This document shows, in pieces, positions 7,147 through 18,510 of a stretch of DNA of 64,000 nt. The notes beneath the pieces were generated by a model. It saw only the letters and a program-made list of their open reading frames with translations. It was not told where the DNA came from and ran no database searches. The first letter of the stretch is position 1; the number at the start of each line of letters is the position of its first letter. This DNA is from HGM04593 sp045647885 (GTDB lineage: Bacteria > Bacteroidota > Bacteroidia > Bacteroidales > Bacteroidaceae), in assembly GCA_045647885.1 (NCBI GenBank), contig JAZRMX010000026.1, positions 1-64,000 on the forward strand, written 5' to 3'. A program made the position numbers and the translations under genes.

Positions 7147-9195
7147 TTACTTCATCATATCTATGCTGCGCTTAACGAATTTGTCAAGTGCTTCACCTGT
7201 GAGCATATTGTTCTGCAACAATGTGATGTCAATGAGCTGGCACACGGTGCTGTTGCCAGCAGCATATTTCGCGAGGATAGCCTCTTTGTCGCTCTTGGCA
7301 GCAGTAATCTCTTTTTCAACCTCGGCAAGTTCGTCTTTCTCGCTCTGGGGAACCTCGTCGTCCTTCTTGCCACTGCGTGCATTGTAGAGTGCTTTGCGGC
7401 GGCTTTCGAGTGAGGTTGTTTTTTCGTCGATGGGGCGTAGCTCGTCGGCGCAGTTTGTTTCGGCCTCGTTAAGTATGCGTTTGATAATGGGGTGCTCCTC
7501 GTTCACGAGTATGTTATACATATCGGGCATATCTCCGTAGAACGACATACCTGCCTGTATGGCTGCCATCTCTTTCATACGACGCATATATTCCGACTGT
7601 GTAATCATCACGGGTGCGCCGTTCTCGCCCATAGCCTGTGCCTGTACGTAGAACTCTTTTTTCTCCATCGTGGGTATCTGGCTTTGGAAGATACCTGTGA
7701 GAGTTTCGCGCTCTTTCTCGCCGAGCGATGATGTCTTCTGCTCCTCTTTAACGATGAGGTTCTCAACAATGTCGCTGTCTACGCGTGTGAAGCGGCTCTT
7801 CTCGAATTTACGCTCGAGAAGGCTTATTAGGGCGATGTCAAGCTGGCCGTCCATCATCAGCACGTTGTAGCCTTTGTTTTTGGCGTTCTCAATGAAGCTG
7901 TACTCTTTGTCCTTGTCGTTAGAGTAGAGGTAGATGAGGTTACCCTCTTTGTCGGTCTGCTCGGCAGAGATGAGGTTCTTGTACTCCTCATAAGTATATT
8001 TCTTGCCGTCGGTGTCCTGAAGGAGAGCAAACTTGCTTGCTTTGTCGTAGAAGTCCTCCTCGGTGAGCATACCGTAGTGTATGAAGATTTTGAGGTCGTT
8101 CCACTTCTCCTCGAACTGTGAGCGGTCGCTCTTGAAGATTGACTGCAGACGGTCCGATACCTTTTTAGATATATATGCCGAAATCTTCTTCACGTTTGAG
8201 TCGCTCTGAAGGTATGAACGTGATACGTTCAAGGGAATATCGGGCGAGTCAATAACACCGTGCATAAGGGTGAGGAAGTCGGGTACAATACCCTCAACCT
8301 CGTCGGTTACATATACCTGGTTGCAGAAGAGCTGTATTTTGTTCTTTTGTAGCTCAAGATTGCTCTTTACTTTGGGGAAGTAGAGGATACCTGTGAGGTG
8401 GAAGGGAAAATCTACGTTAAGGTGTATCCAGAAGAGGGGTTCGTCGCTCATGGGGTAGAGCTTGCGGTAGAACTCCTTGTAATCTTCGTCTTTGAGTTCT
8501 GCAGGCTTGCGTGTCCACAAGGGAGTGGTGTCGTTTATTATGTTGTCCTCGTCGGTCTCGGTCTGCTTGCCATCCTTCCACTCTTTCTTCTTGCCAAAGG
8601 CAATCTCCACGGGGAGGAAACGGCAATATTTGTTTAGAATGGAGCTTATGCGGCTCTCCTCGAGGAACTCTTTGCTCTCCTCGTCGATGTACATAATGAT
8701 GTCTGTTCCACGCTCGGCCTTCTCGCACTCCTCAAGTGTGTATTCGGGGCTGCCGTCGCAGCTCCATTTAACGGCCTGTGCTCCCTCTTTGTGGGATTTA
8801 GTTACAATCTCCACCTTTTTAGATACCATAAAGGCAGAGTAGAAACCAAGACCGAAGTGTCCGATGATGGAATTAGCTGTGTCTTTGTATTTCTCAAGGA
8901 AGTCTGTAGCTCCTGAAAGGGCAATCTGGTTGATATATTTTTCAATCTCCTCGGCGGTGAGACCAATTCCATTATCGCTTACGGTGATGGTATCTTTACC
9001 AAGCGTTACTCTCACGCGAAGGTTGCCAAGCTCGCCTTTGAACTCACCTTTTTCGTAGAGGGTTTTGAGCTTTTGTGTGGCATCGATTGCGTTCGATACT
9101 ATTTCGCGGAGAAAAATCTCGTGGTCGCTATAAAGAAATTTTTTGATGACGGGGAATATGTTTTCTGTTGTTACCCCAATGTTTCCTTTTTGCAT
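7147..9195 (-). CDS. htpG: Chaperone HtpG (Hsp90)
   Basis: A 682-residue Hsp90 homologue acting as an ATP-dependent cytosolic chaperone. The N-terminal GHKL ATPase shows FLREIVSNAIDA (magnesium-binding Asn), SDNGIGL, and the lid/phosphate loop GHFGLGFYSAF. The middle client-binding domain and C-terminal dimerisation domain follow. It is about 50 residues longer than E. coli HtpG owing to an acidic/lysine-rich insert before the C-terminus (KKDDEVPQSEKDELAEVEKE), a feature I associate with Bacteroidota HtpG. It is monocistronic, with its own terminator, next to clpC, giving a stress-protein pair in the same orientation. Confidence 0.95.
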   Translation of the reverse strand: MQKGNIGVTTENIFPVIKKFLYSDHEIFLREIVSNAIDATQKLKTLYEKGEFKGELGNLRVRVTLGKDTITVSDNGIGLTAEEIEKYINQIALSGATDFLEKYKDTANSIIGHFGLGFYSAFMVSKKVEIVTKSHKEGAQAVKWSCDGSPEYTLEECEKAERGTDIIMYIDEESKEFLEESRISSILNKYCRFLPVEIAFGKKKEWKDGKQTETDEDNIINDTTPLWTRKPAELKDEDYKEFYRKLYPMSDEPLFWIHLNVDFPFHLTGILYFPKVKSNLELQKNKIQLFCNQVYVTDEVEGIVPDFLTLMHGVIDSPDIPLNVSRSYLQSDSNVKKISAYISKKVSDRLQSIFKSDRSQFEEKWNDLKIFIHYGMLTEEDFYDKASKFALLQDTDGKKYTYEEYKNLISAEQTDKEGNLIYLYSNDKDKEYSFIENAKNKGYNVLMMDGQLDIALISLLERKFEKSRFTRVDSDIVENLIVKEEQKTSSLGEKERETLTGIFQSQIPTMEKKEFYVQAQAMGENGAPVMITQSEYMRRMKEMAAIQAGMSFYGDMPDMYNILVNEEHPIIKRILNEAETNCADELRPIDEKTTSLESRRKALYNARSGKKDDEVPQSEKDELAEVEKEITAAKSDKEAILAKYAAGNSTVCQLIDITLLQNNMLTGEALDKFVKRSIDMMK

Positions 9196-9300
9196 ATTAT
9201 TTATTTTTTTTAGTTAATCGTTTTTTTTTGTGCGCTCCGTGCGTACATTTTTTTATAAACAAATTGAATGCCACATTGGTTGTGTCTGCCAAAATGTCAT

Positions 9301-9339
9301 AAATCAAGCCCCGCCTGTCAAAAAGAGGCGGGGCTTGAT
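9301..9339 (-). terminator. Terminator of clpC
   Basis: A very stable GC-rich stem (AATCAAGCCCCGCCT/AGGCGGGGCTTGATT, 9-nt loop) lies 25 bases past the clpC stop. The following minus-strand bases are only moderately T-rich. Confidence 0.8.
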
Positions 9340-9364
9340 TGGGAGTTGTTGAGAGCGAAGTTGT

Positions 9365-11881
<2,517 letters not shown>

Positions 11882-11960
11882 AGTTCTTTCTCCTCAGTCA
11901 ATTCTATTCTGGTGAATATTCGTTTTTCAGGTTGTTTTTTATTGTTGTGTGTTCCGTTTG

Positions 11961-11968
11961 CAAAAATA
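11961..11968 (-). promoter_or_regulatory. -7 box for clpC
   Basis: The minus strand reads TATTTTTG, an exact TAnnTTTG match 79 bases before the clpC start. The rest of the 430-base gap between clpC and atpD is AT-rich and holds no gene I can support. Confidence 0.65.
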
Positions 11969-12178
11969 TAACCCGGAATTCTTACTTCAACAATATTTTT
12001 ACATAAGATTTCTTACAAAAAGCGTGCCAAAGTATTAAAATAACATAAAGCCTGATTATTTGAGGAGAAAAATATAGAAGTTTATGCCGTAGTACACTTT
12101 TTTTAATGTTTTGTTCTGTTTGGGGGAGTATTTTTGAATTTATATAAGGTGTATAGAGCGAATGGGGGAGGGTTATTG

Positions 12179-12208
12179 TTGGAAAATTCAAAAAAAAACA
12201 TATCTTTG
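12179..12208 (+). promoter_or_regulatory. Promoter of the ATP synthase operon
   Basis: TTG at 12179-12181, a 19-base spacer, then TATCTTTG at 12201-12208. Both elements fit the Bacteroidota sigma-ABfr consensus. The predicted leader to the atpD ATG is about 97 bases. No other good box is seen within the operon. Confidence 0.78.
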
Positions 12209-12311
12209 CATTCCGTGGCTTTCTTTTGTTCAATTTTGTGGTGGCAAAAACCACAACTTTGCCGAATGCCGTTTTGTTTATTATGTACTTGTCTTTTAAA
12301 CAATAAATAGA

Positions 12312-13835
12312 ATGTCTAAAAATATAGGATATATTGTCCAGATAATAGGAGCGGTAATTGATGTCGCTTTTGAGACTAAGGATGAGAGCGGAAAAGTTAT
12401 TCTTCCGGCTATACACGAGGCTCTTTCGGTGCAGTGTCGCGACGGGCGCGAACTTATTCTTGAGGTACAGCAGCATATAGGTGACGATACCGTGCGTACC
12501 GTGGCAATGGACAGAACCGCCGGTCTTGCGCGCAAAATGCCGGTGGTTGCAACAGGCGCCCCCATAACTATGCCCGTGGGTAACCAGATTAAAGGCCGCA
12601 TGATGAATGTTGTGGGTGCCTCAATAGACGGTATGCGTGAGCTTGACAAGGATGGCGCTTATCCTATACATCGCGAGGCTCCTAAATTTGAAGAACTTTC
12701 TACAGTGCAGGAGGTGCTTTATACCGGCATTAAGGTGATAGACCTTCTTGAACCTTATTGCAAAGGTGGTAAGATTGGTCTTTTCGGTGGTGCCGGTGTG
12801 GGCAAGACCGTGCTCATTATGGAGCTTATAAACAACATTGCAAAAGGGCACGATGGCTACTCGGTGTTTGCCGGTGTGGGTGAGCGTACCCGTGAAGGTA
12901 ACGACCTGTTGCGCGAAATGATTGAGTCGAACGTGGTGCGTTACGGCGAGGAATTCAAGAAGGGTTTGGAGAGAGGCGAGTGGGACTTGTCGAAAGTCGA
13001 TTACAGTGAGGTGGAAAAATCACAGGCAACACTCGTTTATGGCCAGATGAATGAACCTCCCGGTGCGCGTGCATCTGTTGCACTTTCGGGTTTGACCATT
13101 GCCGAGGCTTTCCGCGATGCCGGTGCTGCCGAAGGCAAGAGCAACGACATCCTCTTCTTTATAGATAATATTTTCCGCTTTACACAGGCCGGTTCCGAGG
13201 TTTCGGCATTGCTTGGGCGTATGCCCGGTTCTGTGGGTTATCAGCCCACGTTGGCAAGTGAGATGGGTGCTATGCAGGAACGTATTGCATCTACTATACA
13301 CGGTTCTATTACATCGGTTCAGGCTGTTTACGTTCCGGCTGACGACCTTACCGACCCTGCTCCTGCGACAACATTTACCCACCTCGATGCAACCACTGTA
13401 CTCAGCCGCAAGATTGCCGAGCTTGGAATATATCCGGCTGTAGACCCGCTCGATTCCACTTCGCGCATACTTGATGCGAATATTGTGGGCAAGGAACACT
13501 ATGACACAGCGCAGCGTGTGAAGCAGATTTTGCAGCGTAACAAGGAGTTGCAGGATATTATCTCCATTTTGGGTATGGAGGAACTTTCCGACGAGGACCG
13601 CACCACGGTGAACCGTGCCCGTCGTGTGCAGCGTTTCCTCTCCCAGCCGTTTACCGTTGCCGAGCAATTTACCGGTGTAAAGGGTGTGATGGTCTCTATA
13701 GAAGATACCATACGTGGCTTTAATATGATTCTCGATGGTGAGGTCGACCATATCCCCGAGCAGGCATTCCTGAACGTGGGAACAATAGAAGAGGCTATTG
13801 CCAAGGGAGAAAAAATGCTCGAACTTATAAAGTGA
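12312..13835 (+). CDS. atpD: ATP synthase F1 subunit beta
   Basis: A 507-residue catalytic subunit of F1. The N-terminal beta barrel begins [15 protein letters not shown]. The P-loop is [10 protein letters not shown] near residue 158, followed by the catalytic [11 protein letters not shown] and the Walker B-type [27 protein letters not shown]-like stretch (here ending GRMPG). The C-terminal helical domain carries a DELSEED-like ELSDEDR. It is first in the operon, as usual in Bacteroidales, with atpC directly after. Confidence 0.97.
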   Translation: [507 protein letters not shown]

Positions 13836-13844
13836 GTATAGATA

Positions 13845-14111
13845 ATGGCCGAGCGTGAAATAAAACTAATAATCCTGTCGCCCGAAAAGACTCTTTTTTC
13901 GGGGATGGTGTCACGTGTCACCCTTCCCGGTGCACTGGAGCCTTTTACTGTGCTACGTGGCCACGCCCCCATAATATCGGCTCTGCAATGCGGTGCCATA
14001 AAATGGGTTGCCGACATCGATGCCGAAATAAAAATATCGGGCGGTTTTGCCGAGGTTAAGAATAATGTGGTTACCGCCTGTGTTGAAACACAAGAAGAAA
14101 AACAGCTATGA
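13845..14111 (+). CDS. atpC: ATP synthase F1 subunit epsilon (short form)
   Basis: An 88-residue epsilon subunit. It contains the N-terminal beta-sandwich only (IKLIILSPEKTLFSGMVSRVTLPG, then the GGFAEVKNNVVTACVE end) and lacks the C-terminal helical hairpin that inhibits ATP hydrolysis in many bacteria. Short forms are usual in Bacteroidota. It would therefore couple rotation without the extended inhibitory state. It lies 9 bases after atpD and overlaps the next gene by 4 bases (ATGA), a sign of translational coupling. Confidence 0.92.
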   Translation: MAEREIKLIILSPEKTLFSGMVSRVTLPGALEPFTVLRGHAPIISALQCGAIKWVADIDAEIKISGGFAEVKNNVVTACVETQEEKQL

Positions 14112-14485
14112 AAATATACACGAAAGCAATCCTTGTGATTACGCTCATAGTAACCACGTTCTTTCTGTTGGTGGAGACGGTTATGCCATCTTGTTTCCCA
14201 CAAGCCGGCTTTGAGGCACATTGGGCAGTAGCTCTCTACTTTTGGATTTTTTACTCGCTTGCTGTAATGTTTGTGAATAAAGGAATGACAGGTATTGGGT
14301 TTACAAGATATTTTATTGGATTGAAGGCAGCAAAGCTCTTCTTGTCGTTATGTTTTGTCGCAGTTCTGGCATATGTCGTGCGCGAGAAAATGCTTGCAGC
14401 GGTGGTGAACTTTTTTGTATATTACATATTGTTGCTGGTGCCGGAGTGCGCTTTTGGCATATATATGAAGAAACACTTGAAATGA
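14108..14485 (+). CDS. Small membrane protein in atp operon (AtpI-like position)
   Basis: A 125-residue protein with four predicted membrane segments (about residues 7-25, 38-58, 75-95 and 100-120). It overlaps atpC by 4 bases and is followed by atpB after 4 bases, so it is certainly part of the operon. The position and topology parallel AtpI or AtpQ-type accessory proteins that help assemble the c-ring, but sequence similarity to AtpI is not evident to me. Role in assembly is inferred from context only. Confidence 0.75.
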   Translation: MKIYTKAILVITLIVTTFFLLVETVMPSCFPQAGFEAHWAVALYFWIFYSLAVMFVNKGMTGIGFTRYFIGLKAAKLFLSLCFVAVLAYVVREKMLAAVVNFFVYYILLLVPECAFGIYMKKHLK

Positions 14486-14489
14486 GGCT

Positions 14490-15563
14490 ATGAAACTGTT
14501 GCGTTACATATTTCTGTTTATACTGCTGTTGATGCCTGTTGCAGGTCATCAGCTTTATGCCGCACAGTCCGACGATGCCTCTTTCGATGCTCCAAAACTG
14601 ATATTCGAGCATTTGAACGACTCGTATGAGTGGCACATTACCACTGTAGGGGATAAACATATCTCCATACCACTTCCCGTAATCCTTTACAGCGAACAGG
14701 CAGGGTGGAAAGTTTTCTCTTCTGCGGTATTCCACCACGCACCGGAACACAACGGCTTCAGTATAGCCACCGATGGTGCCAATGCCGGGAAAATTGTTGA
14801 ACACGACAATGAGGGGAACGAAAGACGCCCTCTTCTCGATATTTCCATTACAAAGAACGTAGTGGCAATATTCTTTAATGCCACCCTTTTGGTTGTGATA
14901 ATGCTTTTTACTTCACGTTGGTACAAAAAACGCAAATGCAACGATGCTGCTCCGCGCGGTTTTGTGGGAATTATGGAGGTGCTTGTGACCATGGTCATTG
15001 AGGAGGTTATAGAGCCTAATGTGGGTAGTAAACAGTCCAAACGCTTTGCCCCTTATCTGCTCACAGTATTTTTCTTTATTCTGTTGAGCAACCTTATGGG
15101 GCTTGTGCCATTTTTCCCTGGCGGTGCAAATGTAACCGGAAACATAGCGGTTACTCTTGCCCTCTCACTCTGCACCTTTGTTGCGGTGAATCTTTTTGGA
15201 AACAGGGAGTACTGGAAAGAGATTCTATGGCCCGACGTGCCTATGTTCTTGAAATTTCCCTTTCCCTTGATGCCTTTTATTGAGCTTACGGGAATTTTTG
15301 TAAAGCCTTTTGCTCTCACAGTGCGTCTTTTTGCCAATATATTTGCAGGGCACACTGCGATACTTGTTTTCGTGTGTCTTATATTTATTACCTCTGCGGT
15401 AAACAAATACCTTGGAGGTGCAATGAGTATAATTTCGGTATTCTTTACCGTGTTTATGAATATTCTTGAGTTGTTGGTTGCTTTTATACAGGCATTCGTG
15501 TTTACTATGCTGTCGGCAGTATTCATAGGCCTTGCGCAACCGGAACACCACGGAAAACATTAA
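14490..15563 (+). CDS. atpB: ATP synthase Fo subunit a
   Basis: A 357-residue membrane stator subunit forming the proton half-channels. The first ~25 residues look like a signal sequence (LLRYIFLFILLLMPVAGHQLYA) followed by a ~100-residue extracytoplasmic extension, which makes it longer than E. coli AtpB (271) and is typical of Bacteroidota. The core has five to six membrane helices from residue ~130. The essential arginine sits in FALTVRLFANIFAGH, with the matching C-terminal helix ending AVFIGLAQPEHH. Confidence 0.95.
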   Translation: MKLLRYIFLFILLLMPVAGHQLYAAQSDDASFDAPKLIFEHLNDSYEWHITTVGDKHISIPLPVILYSEQAGWKVFSSAVFHHAPEHNGFSIATDGANAGKIVEHDNEGNERRPLLDISITKNVVAIFFNATLLVVIMLFTSRWYKKRKCNDAAPRGFVGIMEVLVTMVIEEVIEPNVGSKQSKRFAPYLLTVFFFILLSNLMGLVPFFPGGANVTGNIAVTLALSLCTFVAVNLFGNREYWKEILWPDVPMFLKFPFPLMPFIELTGIFVKPFALTVRLFANIFAGHTAILVFVCLIFITSAVNKYLGGAMSIISVFFTVFMNILELLVAFIQAFVFTMLSAVFIGLAQPEHHGKH

Positions 15564-15598
15564 ATGGTATTTATTAACTTTTAAAAAATATAAAGATT

Positions 15599-15850
15599 AT
15601 GTTTACAGTTCTTTTACAGGTGGCTGCAAGTGTCAGCCTTGCGAAGGCAGCAGCTGCTTTTGCAGCAAGTGTTGTTGTGTTGGGTGCTGCGTTCGGTATC
15701 AGCCGCATCGCATCTACGGCATTGGAGTCTATGGCTCGTCAGCCCGAGGTATCAGGTGATATCCGTTCGGGTATGATTCTTGCTGCTGCGCTCATAGAGG
15801 GTGTTGCCATGTTTGCGATTCTTGCTTCGATTCTTGTAATCTTGATGTAA
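15599..15850 (+). CDS. atpE: ATP synthase Fo subunit c
   Basis: An 83-residue hairpin of two membrane helices joined by the polar ARQPE loop. The ion-binding carboxylate is the Glu in ALIEGVAMFA. Aligned on the ARQPE loop, the position of the sodium-ligand Gln is Ile and the residue after the Glu is Gly rather than Ser/Thr. I therefore infer a proton-driven ring; this is a by-eye alignment. Confidence 0.95.
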   Translation: MFTVLLQVAASVSLAKAAAAFAASVVVLGAAFGISRIASTALESMARQPEVSGDIRSGMILAAALIEGVAMFAILASILVILM

Positions 15851-15862
15851 AAAGGGTAGAGG

Positions 15863-16375
15863 ATGTCTATTTTATTACCCGATGCAGGTCTTCTCTTCTG
15901 GATGCTTGTGGCATTCGGGATAGTGTTTTTCATCCTTGTAAAATATGCTTTCCCTGCAATTACTTCGCTTATAGATGAACGCAAACGTTTCATTGACGAT
16001 TCTTTGAAGAATGCCGAGAAAGCCAATGCAAGGCTTGCCGATATACAAGCCGAGGGTGAGGCTATGCTGAAGGCTGCCCGGGAGGAGCAGACCAAAATTC
16101 TGCGTGAGGCCGCTGTGGCTCGCGAGCAACTTATGAAGGAAGCACGCGAAAAGGCCGAGGCCGAAAGCAACAAGATGCTCCTCGATGCGCGTCGTGTCAT
16201 AGAACAGGAGAAAGAGGATGCTTTGCGCGATATCCGCAACAGCGTTGCCGAGCTTTCTCTGGCTGTGGCCGAAAAGGTCCTGCGTCGTGAATTGTCGGGC
16301 GATGATGCACAGCGCCGATACACCGAAAAGCTTGTTGATGAGGCTATGACAAAGAAAACCGATATAGACAAATGA
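15863..16375 (+). CDS. atpF: ATP synthase Fo subunit b
   Basis: A 170-residue peripheral stalk subunit. One N-terminal membrane helix (about residues 7-28, LLFWMLVAFGIVFFILVKYAF) is followed by a long charged coiled coil to the C-terminus, rich in Ala, Glu and Lys. It overlaps atpH by 4 bases (ATGA), indicating coupled translation. Confidence 0.95.
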   Translation: MSILLPDAGLLFWMLVAFGIVFFILVKYAFPAITSLIDERKRFIDDSLKNAEKANARLADIQAEGEAMLKAAREEQTKILREAAVAREQLMKEAREKAEAESNKMLLDARRVIEQEKEDALRDIRNSVAELSLAVAEKVLRRELSGDDAQRRYTEKLVDEAMTKKTDIDK

Positions 16376-16923
16376 ATGTAGGGACAATATCTAAACGTTA
16401 TGCCGAGGCTCTTTACGAGTATGCAAAGGAGCAGAATGCCGAGGATGCGGTGTACAGGAATATGCAGCAGTTGAGTGAAGTGTTGCGTAATTTAAAGAAC
16501 CTTCCTGCTGTATTCTGCAACCCCTCTTTGTCACTTGCCGAGCGCGTTCAGCTCATATGTGAATTGGTGGGAGAACCTTCACCGGTATTTAACCGCTTTG
16601 CTCTCCTTGTTGCCAAAGCTTCGCGCGAAGAGTATCTGCTCTATATGGCATATGCCTATATGGATATTTATCGTGCCGACAAAAGGATTGTGCCGGTAAA
16701 GATAACCACAGCTGTTCCCCTGGATAAAAAACTGCAGGAGAAGATTGAGCGTATTCTTGAAAAGAGTGGCAACGTGTCGGTTGAGATGAAAAATGTGGTC
16801 GACGAATCACTTGTCGGCGGCTTTATTTGCGAGGCCGACAATACCCGTTTCGATGCAAGTGTAAAGAAACAGCTTGCCGAGATAAAGAAACAATTGGTAA
16901 AAACTAACAGGAAGATTGTATAA
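16372..16923 (+). CDS. atpH: ATP synthase F1 subunit delta
   Basis: A 183-residue OSCP/delta subunit linking the b stalk to the top of F1. It begins with the conserved ISKRYAEALYEYA helix and ends with the beta-sheet region VVDESLVGGFICEADNTRFDASVKKQL that is characteristic of the family. It overlaps atpF by 4 bases and ends 1 base before the atpA ATG. Confidence 0.94.
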   Translation: MNVGTISKRYAEALYEYAKEQNAEDAVYRNMQQLSEVLRNLKNLPAVFCNPSLSLAERVQLICELVGEPSPVFNRFALLVAKASREEYLLYMAYAYMDIYRADKRIVPVKITTAVPLDKKLQEKIERILEKSGNVSVEMKNVVDESLVGGFICEADNTRFDASVKKQLAEIKKQLVKTNRKIV

Positions 16924-16924
16924 A

Positions 16925-18502
16925 ATGAGTATAAAACCCAGCGAAGTGTCGGCTGTGCTTCTTGAACAGCTCAAAGGTATCAATAGCAACGCGAAGTATG
17001 ACGAAGTGGGCACAGTGTTGCAGGTGAGCGATGGTGTTGCACGCATCTATGGGCTCAATAATGCCGAAGCCGAAGAGTTGCTCGAATTCGACAACGGAGT
17101 AATGGCTATCGTTATGAACCTCGAAGAGGATAATGTGGGTGCCATTCTGCTTGGCCCAACTGACAGAATTAAGGAGGGTATGACAGTGAAACGTACCGGC
17201 CGCATCGCCTCTATAAATGTGAGCGATGGTATGTTGGGGCGTGTGATAAATCCTCTTGGTGAGCCTCTCGATGGTAAGGGCGATATAGAGGGTGAGAAAT
17301 TCGAACTACCGCTCGACCGCAAGGCACCGGGAGTGATTTTCCGCCAGCCGGTCAATGAACCTTTGCAGACAGGACTCAAGTCCATAGACTCAATGATACC
17401 CATAGGCCGCGGTCAGCGTGAGCTTATCATTGGCGACCGCCAGACAGGTAAGACTGCTATTGCCATAGATACCATAATAAACCAGCGTGCCAATTACGAG
17501 GCGGGCAACCCTGTCTATTGTATATATGTGGCAATTGGTCAAAAGGGCTCAACCGTGGCTTCTATTGTGAACACTCTGCGCAAATATGGCGCACTCGACT
17601 ATACCGTGGTGGTTGTGGCTACTGCATCGGACACTGCTGCAATGCAGTATTATGCACCCATGGCCGGAGCTGCAATAGGAGAATTCTTCCGCGACACAGG
17701 CCGTCACGCTCTGGTGGTGTATGATGACCTCTCTAAACAGGCTGTAGCCTACCGCGAGGTGTCGCTTATTCTGCGTCGTCCTTCTGGTCGCGAGGCATAT
17801 CCCGGCGATGTGTTCTACCTGCACTCGCGCCTTCTTGAGCGTGCAGCAAAGATTATAAACCAGCAGGAGGTTGCCGAGCAGATGAACGACCTTCCCCCAT
17901 CTCTTAAAGGCAAGGTAAAAGGTGGCGGCTCACTTACTGCTCTGCCCATAATTGAGACACAGGCCGGTGACGTGTCGGCATATATCCCCACGAATGTCAT
18001 CTCCATTACCGACGGACAGATATATCTTGAAAGCGACCTCTTCAACCAGGGTTTCCGTCCTGCGGTGAATGTGGGAATTTCAGTGTCGCGTGTGGGCGGA
18101 AATGCTCAGATAAAATCGATGAAGAAGGTTGCCGGAACCCTGAAGATTGACCAGGCACAGTTCCGTGAGCTCGAAGCTTTTGCAAAATTCGGCAGCGATA
18201 TGGATCCGGTGACAAAGATGGTCATAGACCGTGGCCGTCGCACCAACGCATTGCTTGTGCAACCACAATATACTCCAATGAGGGTAGGCGAGCAGATTGC
18301 CATACTTTATTGTGGTGTGAACAATCTTTTAAGCAACGTACCGCAAGAGAAGGTGAAGGAGTTTGAGTCTCTTTTCCTTGATAAAATGCGCACCAACCAT
18401 AAAGAGGATGTGGTGGCCGTACTCGAAGCGGGAGTAATAGATGAAAGTGTTACTCGTATTATAGAGACTGTTGCTGCAGAAATTGCCGAAACACTTAACT
18501 GA
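16925..18502 (+). CDS. atpA: ATP synthase F1 subunit alpha
   Basis: A 525-residue non-catalytic nucleotide-binding subunit. The start at 16925 (MSIKPSEVSAVLLEQL) is chosen because it matches the family N-terminus and begins 1 base after the atpH stop; a few codons upstream are also open. The P-loop is GDRQTGKTAIAID near residue 170, followed by the Q-loop region (YCIYVAIGQKGSTV). The C-terminal helical bundle is complete. Confidence 0.97.
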   Translation: MSIKPSEVSAVLLEQLKGINSNAKYDEVGTVLQVSDGVARIYGLNNAEAEELLEFDNGVMAIVMNLEEDNVGAILLGPTDRIKEGMTVKRTGRIASINVSDGMLGRVINPLGEPLDGKGDIEGEKFELPLDRKAPGVIFRQPVNEPLQTGLKSIDSMIPIGRGQRELIIGDRQTGKTAIAIDTIINQRANYEAGNPVYCIYVAIGQKGSTVASIVNTLRKYGALDYTVVVVATASDTAAMQYYAPMAGAAIGEFFRDTGRHALVVYDDLSKQAVAYREVSLILRRPSGREAYPGDVFYLHSRLLERAAKIINQQEVAEQMNDLPPSLKGKVKGGGSLTALPIIETQAGDVSAYIPTNVISITDGQIYLESDLFNQGFRPAVNVGISVSRVGGNAQIKSMKKVAGTLKIDQAQFRELEAFAKFGSDMDPVTKMVIDRGRRTNALLVQPQYTPMRVGEQIAILYCGVNNLLSNVPQEKVKEFESLFLDKMRTNHKEDVVAVLEAGVIDESVTRIIETVAAEIAETLN

Positions 18503-18510
18503 TACGCGCA

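Noticed and set aside
11982..12476. 164-codon minus-strand frame overlapping the atp promoter and atpD start
   Set aside because: It covers a consensus promoter and the start of atpD, and its composition is that of AT-rich noncoding DNA.
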